NCBI RefSeq assembly: GCF_007004645.1
Contig: NZ_ML660021.1
Coordinates: forward strand, 62,001-126,000
Source of the DNA: Aliiroseovarius halocynthiae
GTDB taxonomy: Bacteria > Pseudomonadota > Alphaproteobacteria > Rhodobacterales > Rhodobacteraceae
DNA length: 64,000 bases
Reading direction: 5' to 3'
Shown here: positions 47,393-56,049 of the stretch, piece by piece
Position numbering within the stretch: the stretch's first letter is position 1
Layout: the number at the start of each line of letters is the position of its first letter
The notes under the pieces: model-generated
What the model was told of the DNA's origin: nothing
The model's input: the letters and a program-made list of their open reading frames with translations, nothing else
Databases searched by the model: none
Program-made: the position numbers and the translations under genes

Positions 47393-48505
47393 ATGAGTGC
47401 CGGAGTAGGCGTCGATCTTGAAAACCTCTGGATCCGCTTTGGAGATTTCGTCGCTGTGCGCGACGCGAATGTGCACATCAAGGGGGGCGACTTCTTCTCG
47501 TTCCTGGGGCCATCGGGCTGTGGCAAGACCACGATCCTGCGTGCCGTTTCGGGCTTTCTTGAGCCCAGCGAAGGTAATGTGCTGATTGGCGGCAACAACA
47601 TGAAGGGCATCGGGCCGAACAAGCGCCCAACCGCGCTGATCTTCCAGAACCTAGCCCTGTTTCCCCTAATGAAAGTCTGGGAAAACATCACGTTCTCGAT
47701 GGAGATCGCTGGGGCCTCGGCCCGTGATCGTCGCAAACGTGCGGACGAGCTGTTGGACATGATCGCGCTGCCCGGTCAGGGTGACAAGCTGCCCAGCGAA
47801 TTGTCAGGTGGTCAGCGTCAGCGTGTGGCGATTGCCCGTGCGCTGTGCGCCGAACCTGATGTGCTGCTATTGGACGAACCGCTTTCCGCGCTTGACCTGA
47901 AGCTGCGCCAGCACATGCGCACAGAGCTGCGTGAAATTCAGAAACGCGTCGGCATTACCTTCATCTATATCACGCACGACCAAGGCGAAGCGCTGACCAT
48001 GTCAGACGATATCGCCGTGATGCGGGCAGGCGTGATCGACCAGATCGCTGATGGCAAAACCATCTACAACGATCCGGCAACCGCTTTTGCTGCCAGTTTT
48101 GTGGGTGAAAACAACGTCTTCCGCGGCAAGGTGTTAGAGGTTCGCGGTGATCAGGCCCTCATCCGAACCAACCGTTCGGGCGATCTGCTGTCGCGGATCT
48201 CGACCGCCAATCAGGGCAAGATGAATGTGGGCGATGATGCCATGATGTTCATCCGTCCCGAGGCATTGTCCTTGGCGCCCACCGGCACGCAGGGCGATCA
48301 TTTCGTCACCGCTAAGGTCAACCACGAAGAATTCGAAGGCAACTCGTTCAACATCTTCATGGAAGGCGACGGCGGGAAAGAGCTGAAGGTTGCAATCCCG
48401 AACCACGGCCAGTCGTTCGATGACCACTCGGGTCAGGACATGACGCTGGAATATGACGTGAACAACGCCGTTGCGGTTCCCGCCGGCGAATTGGCCGCGG
48501 AATAA
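47393..48505 (+). CDS. Polyamine-type ABC transporter ATP-binding protein (PotA-like)
   Basis: 370 residues. Walker A GPSGCGKTT, Q-loop IFQNLALFPLMKVWENITF, signature LSGGQRQRV, Walker B VLLLDEPLSALDLK, His-loop ITHDQGEAL; a C-terminal TOBE domain from about residue 270. ATG at 47393 with GGGGAGAG is preferred over GTG at 47363. Confidence 0.93.
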   Translation: MSAGVGVDLENLWIRFGDFVAVRDANVHIKGGDFFSFLGPSGCGKTTILRAVSGFLEPSEGNVLIGGNNMKGIGPNKRPTALIFQNLALFPLMKVWENITFSMEIAGASARDRRKRADELLDMIALPGQGDKLPSELSGGQRQRVAIARALCAEPDVLLLDEPLSALDLKLRQHMRTELREIQKRVGITFIYITHDQGEALTMSDDIAVMRAGVIDQIADGKTIYNDPATAFAASFVGENNVFRGKVLEVRGDQALIRTNRSGDLLSRISTANQGKMNVGDDAMMFIRPEALSLAPTGTQGDHFVTAKVNHEEFEGNSFNIFMEGDGGKELKVAIPNHGQSFDDHSGQDMTLEYDVNNAVAVPAGELAAE

Positions 48506-48516
48506 GGAGTGGAGCG

Positions 48517-49437
48517 ATGCCAGGTTTCCTGAAGGAATTCTTCAACCGGAACGGCACGCTGATGGGATCCTTGATGCTGGGTCTGGTCCTTTTCTGGACC
48601 GTTGGCCTGATTATCTTGCCTCAGCTGTCGATGCTCGACTTTTCGTTCCGTCCGAACCTTCCCCCGCCCGAGATCGGTGGGCCGAAGGACGTCTATACAC
48701 TCGAAAACTATAAATATCTGATCTATGGCCCAGAAGGCGGGTCGCAGGATTATAACGCGGTGGATTTGAAAGTCTTCTTCCGCACGTTGGTGGCGGCCGT
48801 CTGTGTGACGATCTTCAACCTGATCCTGTGCTATCCGATTGCCTATTATCTGGGTCAGACCAAGGGCAATCACATCCGTGTTTTCGCGCTGATGCTGATC
48901 ATCCCCTATTGGATTAACGAGATCCTGCGCGCTTTCGCGTTGCGGATCATCTTTGGCGAAAGCGGGGTGTTGAACACGCTGCTTGTGGGGTCTGGGATAT
49001 TCGACACACCCTTTGACTTCATCCGCAACGACATCGCGCTCTATGCGGGTCTTGGGTACGCCTATATCCTTCTGATGATCTTCCCGATCTACAACGTGAT
49101 CGAAAGCCTTGATCACAACCAGATCGAGGCCGCGCGTGACCTTGGCGCCCCGTGGTGGCGCATTCACAAGCGGGTGGTCATTCCCTATGCCAAGCCGGGC
49201 ATCAGTTCGGGCTGTACGATGGTGTTCATGCTGTCTGCAGGTGCTCTGGCCGCGCCCCAAATCCTTGGGGGTCCGTCCAGCCTGTGGTTCACGCAGCTGA
49301 TCTATCAGCAGTTCAACGACAACTCTGATTGGCCGCAAGGCGCTGCCTACGCAATCGTTCTGCTTGTCACCTGTATCCTGCTGGTGCTGGCTGTGATGCG
49401 CCTGTTCAAGGTGAACATGGGGGATATTGGCAAATGA
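48517..49437 (+). CDS. Polyamine-type ABC transporter permease (PotB-like)
   Basis: 306 residues, six membrane segments, permease loop IEAARDLGAPWWRIHKRVVIP. Twelve bases after the ATPase gene and overlapping the next permease by four bases. Confidence 0.92.
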   Translation: MPGFLKEFFNRNGTLMGSLMLGLVLFWTVGLIILPQLSMLDFSFRPNLPPPEIGGPKDVYTLENYKYLIYGPEGGSQDYNAVDLKVFFRTLVAAVCVTIFNLILCYPIAYYLGQTKGNHIRVFALMLIIPYWINEILRAFALRIIFGESGVLNTLLVGSGIFDTPFDFIRNDIALYAGLGYAYILLMIFPIYNVIESLDHNQIEAARDLGAPWWRIHKRVVIPYAKPGISSGCTMVFMLSAGALAAPQILGGPSSLWFTQLIYQQFNDNSDWPQGAAYAIVLLVTCILLVLAVMRLFKVNMGDIGK

Positions 49438-50711
49438 CAACTGATAAAATCATTCGCGTATCCATCTGGGTCTATCTGGGAATCTTTTTCGCCTATCTGC
49501 TTGGTCCGCTGATCATCATGTCGGTGACGGCGTTCAACTCGCCTAGCTTCCCGCGCATGACACCGTGGGAGTGCCTGACCTTCAACTGGTTTGGCGAGCT
49601 GTTTAGGGACGAGCGCATTCTGAATGGGATCTGGAATTCGATCCTTGTCGGGTTTGGCACGGTAATCCTTTCGGTGTCGATGGGTCTGGCGGGGGCTCTG
49701 ATGCTCACACAGATCTGGCCCAAGCTGCGGGCGACCTATTACACGATCATCATTGCGCCCATCCTTATTCCGGGCGTAGTGATCGGCATCTCAACGCTGG
49801 TGTTCTGGGATCGGATCAACCGGATGCTTGGACTGGGCGCGGACAGCTTCCTGTCAAACGGGTTGTTCCTGACCATCATCGGTCAGTCCACCTTCATCGC
49901 CAGCTATTGTATGCTAGTGCTGGTGGCCCGCCTTCAGCGCTATGACATTGCGCTGACCGAGGCTGCGTTGGACTTGGGTGCCACCCATGCTCAGGCATTC
50001 CGCAAGGTGCTGATGCCCTTCATGATGCCCGCGCTTTTGTCGGCGTCGGTGCTGGCGTTCTTGGCCTCGTTCGAGAACTACAACACCACCACGTTTACGT
50101 TCGGCGAATATCCAACCCTGACGATCGAGCTGGCGCAGAAAGTGCGTTACGGGATTACGCCGGCGATTTCAGCTTTGGCGTTCATGATCGTGGCGCTGAC
50201 GGTGTTCTTTGCCTTGATCAACGAAGCGAACATCAAGCGTAAGAAGATGATCGCGGATGCCCGCAAGGATGCCACTGTTGGTGAATTGGCTGGTAAGATC
50301 GAGGTGCCCGGCATCATCAGCCGCAATCCAGCCGCGATTGCCTTGATCGTGTTGGTGATAGGTGTGGTGTCGGTGACGGCGTCGGCCATGGCTTACAGCC
50401 CCGATCAGTGCATCGCCAACGTGCAGGAACAAAAGCGCCTCGAGACAGAGAAGCGTATTCAGGAACTGCGTGACCGCCGTGCCAAAGAAGCTGCAGAAAA
50501 AGCTGCTGCTGAAGGTGCGGAAGGTGGGGCAACTCAGACAGCGCCTAAGCCGTCCAATAACTCGGGCTTCGGTGGGGTGTTCGCTCCGAACACGCTGAAT
50601 AACGAGGGGGCGGACGAAGGTGCATCGGATGAGGGGGCCGATGGGACGTCGAACAACTCGGGTTTCGGGAATGTGTTTGCCCCGAATTCCCTTGGGACTG
50701 ACGACAACTGA
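49434..50711 (+). CDS. Polyamine-type ABC permease (PotC-like) with an unusual C-terminal extension
   Basis: 425 residues against about 260-290 for PotC. Residues 1-265 are a normal permease with loop LTEAALDLGATHAQAFRKVL. Beyond the usual end come a linker, an additional membrane helix (about 299-320, AIALIVLVIGVVSVTASAMA), a charged helical stretch likely to form a coiled coil (about 328-362), and an Asn/Gly/acidic tail with two near-identical 14-residue repeats, NNSGFGGVFAPNTL (375-388) and NNSGFGNVFAPNSL (407-420). With one additional helix the tail should be periplasmic. No frameshift is visible: the extension is in frame and in normal codon style. Confidence 0.9.
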   Translation: MTTDKIIRVSIWVYLGIFFAYLLGPLIIMSVTAFNSPSFPRMTPWECLTFNWFGELFRDERILNGIWNSILVGFGTVILSVSMGLAGALMLTQIWPKLRATYYTIIIAPILIPGVVIGISTLVFWDRINRMLGLGADSFLSNGLFLTIIGQSTFIASYCMLVLVARLQRYDIALTEAALDLGATHAQAFRKVLMPFMMPALLSASVLAFLASFENYNTTTFTFGEYPTLTIELAQKVRYGITPAISALAFMIVALTVFFALINEANIKRKKMIADARKDATVGELAGKIEVPGIISRNPAAIALIVLVIGVVSVTASAMAYSPDQCIANVQEQKRLETEKRIQELRDRRAKEAAEKAAAEGAEGGATQTAPKPSNNSGFGGVFAPNTLNNEGADEGASDEGADGTSNNSGFGNVFAPNSLGTDDN

Positions 50712-50733
50712 TCGTTCCGCTGCTTGAAAACGG

Positions 50734-50764
50734 AAAGGCCCGGCATTGCGCCGGGCCTTTTCAT
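50734..50764 (+). terminator. Rho-independent terminator of the polyamine-type operon
   Basis: AAAGGCCCGGC (50734-50744) pairs with GCCGGGCCTTT (50750-50760) around ATTGC, followed by a short T-run. The convergent cytochrome b561 gene ends 11 bases later, so it may serve both strands. Confidence 0.9.
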
Positions 50765-50774
50765 TTGTGGTGGG

Positions 50775-51347
50775 TTATTTGCCCCAAGTCATGCGTTTCA
50801 GCACATCGTCTTTGTGATGGACATGATGCCACAGCGCAGCACCTGCATGGCCCAACAACAGGGCCCCAAGGGCAATGGCGGAATAGAAATGCACCTGTGC
50901 AAAGAAGGTCGACAGGGCTTCGCTTCCCGGCACGAAAGGGTCGTACATCTCGAACCAATTGAAGACTTTGTTCTTCACGCCAAATCGATCCTGCAAAGGC
51001 GAGGCCGAGGCCATCAACCACCCCGAAAGCGGCATGATGAACATCAACGCGTAAAGCCCAAGATGGCCCAGCTTTGCCGCCATTTTTTCCAATGGATGCA
51101 TATGCGCCGGAAGGTCCGGGGCGCTTCGATTGAGCAGTCGCCAGATCACGCGGATCACAGCCAGCACGAACACCACAAACCCCCAGCTTTTATGGGTCTG
51201 AATCAATGGAAACTGCGCCAAAGCATCGGTCACGAACTGCGTCATCCAGACGCCCATCCCCAATTGATACAGGATGATCCCCGCAATCGCCCAGTGCAGG
51301 AGGCGCGCAAGCGCGCCCCAGCTTTGTGTCGTGTTCGTCAGGCGCAT
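50775..51347 (-). CDS. Cytochrome b561
   Basis: 190 residues, four membrane helices. Candidate haem ligands are in RLLHWAIAG, IQTHKSWGFVVF, KLGHLGLYALMF and VHFYSAIALGALLLGH. Bacterial b561 proteins pass electrons between quinone and periplasmic partners. Three bases after the yceI stop, so the pair is an operon; the YceI/b561 pairing is common. Confidence 0.92.
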   Translation of the reverse strand: MRLTNTTQSWGALARLLHWAIAGIILYQLGMGVWMTQFVTDALAQFPLIQTHKSWGFVVFVLAVIRVIWRLLNRSAPDLPAHMHPLEKMAAKLGHLGLYALMFIMPLSGWLMASASPLQDRFGVKNKVFNWFEMYDPFVPGSEALSTFFAQVHFYSAIALGALLLGHAGAALWHHVHHKDDVLKRMTWGK

Positions 51348-51350
51348 GGA

Positions 51351-51950
51351 TTATTCCCAGCCGCCCGCGCGCATCTCGGCCGAGATTTCCAGACGGACTT
51401 CGTCGGATGTCACGGGCGCGAACATGCCCACGCCATAGTCCGAGCGCAGCATGTCACCTGTGCCCTGAACGCCGATCCATTCGCCTTGGTAATAGTCAAA
51501 GAATTCGCCCAGCGGGTGCGGACCATTGTGGTTCAGGGTGAAGTTCATGGTGATCGGCTTGGTGTTGTCCTTGATCGTCAGGTCACCCACCAAAGTGATC
51601 ATGGTGTCGGATGTCTGCTCGACCCCGGTCGAGGTAAACGTGATCTCGGGGAAGTTTTCGACGTCAAAGAAGTCGGCACTTTTCAGGTGATCATCCAGCG
51701 GGCCAACGCCGGTGTCGATGCTGGCCGGGTCCACGGTCACAGTCACTTTGGTGGCGGCGACATTCGCCGGGTCAAAGTCAACTTCACCACCGATCACTTT
51801 CCACTGGCCGGACTGCTCGGACAGGCCTGCATGGTTATAGTAGAAGCGGATTTCGGTGTGGCCGGGATCGAACTTATAGATCTCGGCAGTGGCGGTTCCA
51901 GCAGCGGCAAGGCCCAGTCCAAGGGCAGCGGCGGTCAGAAGAGGTTTCAT
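51351..51950 (-). CDS. yceI: YceI-family periplasmic lipid-binding-fold protein
   Basis: 199 residues with a signal peptide (MKPLLTAAALGLGLAAAGTATA). The mature part is the YceI barrel: YKFDPGHTEIRFYYNHAGLS, LKSADFFDVENFPEITFTS, IKDNTKPITMNFTLNHNG. YceI proteins bind isoprenoid quinones or similar lipids. Divergent from a MarR gene across a 22-base palindrome. Confidence 0.93.
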   Translation of the reverse strand: MKPLLTAAALGLGLAAAGTATAEIYKFDPGHTEIRFYYNHAGLSEQSGQWKVIGGEVDFDPANVAATKVTVTVDPASIDTGVGPLDDHLKSADFFDVENFPEITFTSTGVEQTSDTMITLVGDLTIKDNTKPITMNFTLNHNGPHPLGEFFDYYQGEWIGVQGTGDMLRSDYGVGMFAPVTSDEVRLEISAEMRAGGWE

Positions 51951-51997
51951 TGTGACAGCTCCTTTGTCATGTTGCGGGGCAACGTGGGATGGATTAA

Positions 51998-52019
51998 TAG
52001 ATGCATGTGCATGTATCTA
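51998..52019. promoter_or_regulatory. 22-base palindrome, candidate MarR operator
   Basis: TAGATGCATGTGCATGTATC (then TA) matches its own reverse complement at 18 of 22 positions, with perfect outer arms TAGAT and ATCTA. It lies 48 bases before yceI on one side and 51 before the MarR gene on the other. Size and symmetry suit a MarR dimer site that would control both genes. Confidence 0.6.
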
Positions 52020-52070
52020 AATGCGCGGCGCTAGGGAAGGCGTTGATGGGCTTGGTAACGGGAATGTGAG

Positions 52071-52562
52071 ATGGACAAGAAGCCAAATGATCAGACAACA
52101 GCGATATGGGTGCTTCTGAACATTGCGCATAAACGGGTGACGCAAACATTCGAGGCCGAGCTGAAACGCGCCCGGCTGCCGTCGGCAGCGTGGTACGATA
52201 TTTTGTGGGCGCTTGAACGGGCCAAGGACGGGATGCGCCAGAACCAACTTGAGAGCCAATCTTTGTTTGATCAGCCCAACCTGTCGCGCACGATTAAGCG
52301 CATGGTGGATGATGGGCTGGTCACACAATGCCCCGCGCCAAGCGACCGGCGCGGTCGGGTCTTGCGGATTACGGATGATGGAAAGGCGCTGCGGGCCCAA
52401 ATGTGGGAAGTCTATGGCCGCCTGATGCTGTCGCAAATCGAAGACAAAGTGCCCGACGCGCATATTTCAGGACTTATCGAAGGTCTGGCGTCGTTGATTC
52501 CTGAGAAAGACGAGAAACTTCAGGGCAAGTTGAATTCGGCACGCGACGGCGCTGAAAACTGA
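52071..52562 (+). CDS. MarR-family transcriptional regulator
   Basis: 163 residues with the winged helix of MarR proteins: LESQSLFDQPNLSRTIKRMVDDGLV as recognition region and APSDRRGRVLRITDDGKALR as the wing. Dimerisation helices at both ends. Probably represses itself and the divergent yceI-b561 operon through the palindrome between them; the ligand could be an oxidant or lipophilic compound. Confidence 0.9.
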   Translation: MDKKPNDQTTAIWVLLNIAHKRVTQTFEAELKRARLPSAAWYDILWALERAKDGMRQNQLESQSLFDQPNLSRTIKRMVDDGLVTQCPAPSDRRGRVLRITDDGKALRAQMWEVYGRLMLSQIEDKVPDAHISGLIEGLASLIPEKDEKLQGKLNSARDGAEN

Positions 52563-52645
52563 CCAAATTCCGGGCATTGAAAAACTCGTGAAGCATTTCG
52601 GTGGGATAATGCGACGCAACACACGGGAATCAGGAAAGGCGCGGC

Positions 52646-54271
52646 ATGTCCAAGGACTTTTTCAAGATGCTTGAAGAGATGGGGAAATCTGGCACGAACC
52701 CGATGGGGGCGTGGGCGGAAACATGGATGACCTATCAGCAGGATATGGCGAAGCTGTGGATGACCACTGCGCTTAAGGCGGGCGACGCGATCGCGCCGTC
52801 AAAGGATCATCGTTTCCGGGACGACGCGTGGAACGAAGGCATTTTCCCGCTTCTACGCCATTCCTATGAATTAACTGCCAAAGCTATGGTGGACATGGCT
52901 GACAATGCTGGTCTGTCGGATCACGAACAAGACAAGCTAAGCTTCTATGCCCGTGTGGCGGCAGACAATATGTCCCCGTCGAACTTTCTGGCCACTAACC
53001 CGGAAGCGCAGAAACTGGCGCAGGAAACCGGTGGGCAAAGCTTGATCGACGGCTGTCAGAATATGCTGGCTGATTTGGAAAAGGGCTATATCAGCACCAC
53101 GGATGAAAACGCATTTGAGGTGGGTAAGAACCTTGCCACAACGCCGGGGTCGGTTGTCTTCCGCAATGATCTGATCGAACTGATCCAATACACGCCGATG
53201 GCCGCAAAAACCCGCAAAGCGCCGATCCTGATCGTGCCGCCCTGCGTGAACAAGTTCTACATCTTCGATCTGAATGAAAAGAAGTCCATGGTCCGCTATC
53301 TGCTGGAGCAAGGGCAAAGCGTGTACATGATCGCATGGCGCAACCCTATGCCAGAAAGCGGTGACAAAGGATGGGATGACTATGTTGCAGGCGGAGTGTT
53401 CGAAGCGCTGACCGCGGTGTCCGATATCTCGAAATCCGATGCCGTGGATATGATGAGCTGGTGCAACGGCGGAACTATGTTGATCGCCGCGTTGGCCGTC
53501 ATGCCGGAGGACCTGAAAGCCAAGGTCGGCACCGCAACCTTCCTGTCATCCATGATCGATTTTTCAGATCCGGGGCAGGTCAAAGTCTTCATCGATGAAC
53601 CGCAGGTCGAAGCCTATAACCAGCGGCTGAAGTCTGAAAAAGTCGCGCTGGGGCGTGACATCGCAAACGCAATGGCGATGCTGCACGTGAATGAAAGCAT
53701 CTGGGGTTTTGTGGTTTCGAACTATCTGATGGGCAAAGCACCCGCGCCGTTTGATGTGCTTTACTGGAACGCCGACACGCAGAACCTGCCCGCCAAGTGG
53801 TACAGCTATTATGTGGAAGAGATGTATTTGGCGAACAAGCTGATGCAGCCGGGTGCGCTGACCATCTGTGGCACGCCGGTCGATACGCGAAACATCGACG
53901 TGCCGTGCTATTTCCTTGCTGCGGATGGCGACCACATCGTGCCGTGGAAAACCTCGTTCACGGCGACAGATCTGGTGTCGGGACCAACGGAATTTGTGCT
54001 GACCACAGGTGGTCACGTATCGGGTACGATCATCAATCACCCGGCCAAGACGCGACGCAAATACTGGGTTGCAGGTTCGGATAACTCCAGCGCGGAAAGC
54101 TGGCAGAGCAGCGCAACCCTGACTGACGGAAGCTGGTGGCCGCATTGGCTGGAGTGGCTGGACCAGAACAACCAGGCCGAACGCGCGGCGCCTGCAAAGA
54201 CGCTGGGCAACCGCAAATACAAGCGACTGGCAGACGCACCTGGCACCTATGTGCACGAGGGCGAGCGCTAA
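52646..54271 (+). CDS. phaC: Poly(3-hydroxyalkanoate) synthase, class I
   Basis: 541 residues. Catalytic triad visible: Cys273 in the lipase-like box SWCNGG, Asp429 in AADGDHIVPW, His457 in TTGGHVSG. The box begins with Ser rather than the usual Gly. N-terminal domain about 1-190, then an alpha/beta-hydrolase core (ILIVPPCVNKFYIFDLN). Polymerises hydroxyacyl-CoA into storage granules. The stop TAA shares its last base with the ATG of phaZ. Confidence 0.95.
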   Translation: MSKDFFKMLEEMGKSGTNPMGAWAETWMTYQQDMAKLWMTTALKAGDAIAPSKDHRFRDDAWNEGIFPLLRHSYELTAKAMVDMADNAGLSDHEQDKLSFYARVAADNMSPSNFLATNPEAQKLAQETGGQSLIDGCQNMLADLEKGYISTTDENAFEVGKNLATTPGSVVFRNDLIELIQYTPMAAKTRKAPILIVPPCVNKFYIFDLNEKKSMVRYLLEQGQSVYMIAWRNPMPESGDKGWDDYVAGGVFEALTAVSDISKSDAVDMMSWCNGGTMLIAALAVMPEDLKAKVGTATFLSSMIDFSDPGQVKVFIDEPQVEAYNQRLKSEKVALGRDIANAMAMLHVNESIWGFVVSNYLMGKAPAPFDVLYWNADTQNLPAKWYSYYVEEMYLANKLMQPGALTICGTPVDTRNIDVPCYFLAADGDHIVPWKTSFTATDLVSGPTEFVLTTGGHVSGTIINHPAKTRRKYWVAGSDNSSAESWQSSATLTDGSWWPHWLEWLDQNNQAERAAPAKTLGNRKYKRLADAPGTYVHEGER

Positions 54272-55104
54272 TGGGCGTGCAAGAAGTGATCGAGACCATC
54301 GACACATCCAAGTTCCACATGATCGAGGTGGATGGCGCGAAGATCCGCTATTTTCATCGGGTCGTGGACTCGGACCTGCCGCCGCTTTTGGTCTGCAACG
54401 GTCTTGCCCAATCCATCGAGGTGCTTTTGCCCCTGCTGGATCAGGTCGAGGGTCGCTGCCTGATCGCGATCGACATGCCCGGTACGGGGCGGTCGCATAT
54501 GATCGACGGCATCTCGACCATTCCAGATTATTCCGATTTCACGCTGCGGGTGCTGGATCAGATCGGGGTCGAGGATTTTGACATTCTTGGCATCTCTTGG
54601 GGCGGCGCCTTGGCCCAGCAAATCGCCCATACCGTTCCGGATCGGGTGGCGAAACTGGTTCTGGCCATCTGTTCAGCAGGTGGCCTTGGCAGTTGGTGGG
54701 GCACGCCTATCGCCCTGTCCGAAATCATGTTCCCGCTGCGCTTTACCAGTAAGGCCTATGGAGATTTTGTCGGCCCGTTGATGTATGGCGGCGAGGCGAT
54801 GTTTGCACCGGCCGAGTTCCGCGAATACTCGAAACACGCCATTCGCCCCAGCCCTGAAGGGTATTTCGCGCAAGTGCGGGCGATGCTTGGATGGACCAGC
54901 CTGCCGTGGTTACGGTCTTTGACCCAGCCCGCGCTGGTGATTGCAGGGCAATTCGATGGGCTGATCCCGATTGCCAATCAGATCCTGCTGGCCAACATGC
55001 TGCCCAACGCCAAGCTGCATGTATACCCTGCTGGGCATCTTCTGATGTACACCCAGCGACAGGACGTCGGGGCCGAGGTTACGGCCTTCTTGGGCAAAGA
55101 CTAA
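54271..55104 (+). CDS. phaZ: Intracellular PHA depolymerase (PhaZ-type alpha/beta hydrolase)
   Basis: 277 residues. Nucleophile elbow GISWGG, as in medium-chain-length PhaZ (GVSWGG), Asp in GQFDGLIPI and His in YPAGHLLMY. Directly coupled to phaC (TAATG), so synthesis and mobilisation of the polymer are co-expressed. No signal peptide. Its stop interlocks with that of the convergent sugar kinase (CTAA). Confidence 0.9.
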   Translation: MGVQEVIETIDTSKFHMIEVDGAKIRYFHRVVDSDLPPLLVCNGLAQSIEVLLPLLDQVEGRCLIAIDMPGTGRSHMIDGISTIPDYSDFTLRVLDQIGVEDFDILGISWGGALAQQIAHTVPDRVAKLVLAICSAGGLGSWWGTPIALSEIMFPLRFTSKAYGDFVGPLMYGGEAMFAPAEFREYSKHAIRPSPEGYFAQVRAMLGWTSLPWLRSLTQPALVIAGQFDGLIPIANQILLANMLPNAKLHVYPAGHLLMYTQRQDVGAEVTAFLGKD

Positions 55105-56033
55105 GCTTCCGCAAGCTCGTGCGCCCATGGGGGATTTGCCCCGGCGCGCGAGACGGTGATGGCTGCCACCCGCGCCGCTTTGGTCAGCGCGCGGGTCATC
55201 TGCATGTCCGTGATCCCGGCAAGCGCCGCCCGCGTCAGCAAACCGTCTTCATGCAGTTGTGCCAGAAGCCCGGCATTGAACGTATCACCCGCGCCGACCG
55301 TATCGACAACGGCAGCTTGTGCTGCTGGGGCACTGACCGTGCGCCCGGTTGGCAAGAGCGCCTCGGCGCCATCGGCCCCTTTTGTGATGACCACGACCCC
55401 CGGACCATCTGTCTGAAGCTGTGCGGCCTTCTGCGGAATTGGGACTTCGCCCGGCACCAGCCAATCCAAATCCTCGTCCGACAGTTTTACGATGTCTGCC
55501 CGCGCCATCATCCGCGCCAGACGCGCACGATAGGTGGCTTCGTCTCCAATAAATCCCTGACGGATGTTGGGGTCCATCATGACCACGCAATCCTCGGGCG
55601 CTTGGGTCAACAGGTTGGCATAGGTGTCGGCACAGGGTTCAACCGCAAGGCTGATCCCGCCGAAAAACATCGCGGAACAAGTATCAGGCAGGGCGGGCAG
55701 CTCCTCCGCTGTTAAAAGCCGCCCGGCAGTGTTCTCGTCATAAAAGGCATAGCGGGCCTGCCCGTCCACCAGCCGCACGAAGGCCAGTGTGGTGGGGCGG
55801 TCCACCCGCGCCAGATACCGCGTGTGAACCTTGCTGGCATCGGCTTCATCCACCAACAACTGGCCGAACATATCGGTCGAGACGCCCGATGTCAGTGCCG
55901 CCGGTACGCCCAAGCGACCCAGCGCGATTGAGGTGTTGAACACCGCACCGCCGGGATGAGGTGCGAAGGCAGATTTGCCACCCACGTCCACGGGCAACAT
56001 GTCGATCAGGGCTTCTCCGCAACAGATGATCAT
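55101..56033 (-). CDS. PfkB-family carbohydrate kinase, fructokinase-like
   Basis: 310 residues. N-terminal GEALIDMLPVD and PGGAVFNTSIALGRLG, and the C-terminal PfkB signature DTVGAGDTFNAGLL with catalytic Asp. Sequence of the N-terminal part favours the fructokinase branch; 2-keto-3-deoxygluconate kinase is possible. Start at 56033 (MIICCGEALID); the extension to 56105 overlaps the glycerate kinase gene. Expressed 16 bases after that gene. Confidence 0.87.
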   Translation of the reverse strand: MIICCGEALIDMLPVDVGGKSAFAPHPGGAVFNTSIALGRLGVPAALTSGVSTDMFGQLLVDEADASKVHTRYLARVDRPTTLAFVRLVDGQARYAFYDENTAGRLLTAEELPALPDTCSAMFFGGISLAVEPCADTYANLLTQAPEDCVVMMDPNIRQGFIGDEATYRARLARMMARADIVKLSDEDLDWLVPGEVPIPQKAAQLQTDGPGVVVITKGADGAEALLPTGRTVSAPAAQAAVVDTVGAGDTFNAGLLAQLHEDGLLTRAALAGITDMQMTRALTKAARVAAITVSRAGANPPWAHELAEA

Positions 56034-56049
56034 GTGCTGTCTTTCGTCG

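Noticed and set aside
48433-49440. 335-codon minus-strand frame rich in His, Gln and Asp
   Set aside because: Antisense shadow of the PotB-like permease; hydrophobic codons read backwards give this composition.
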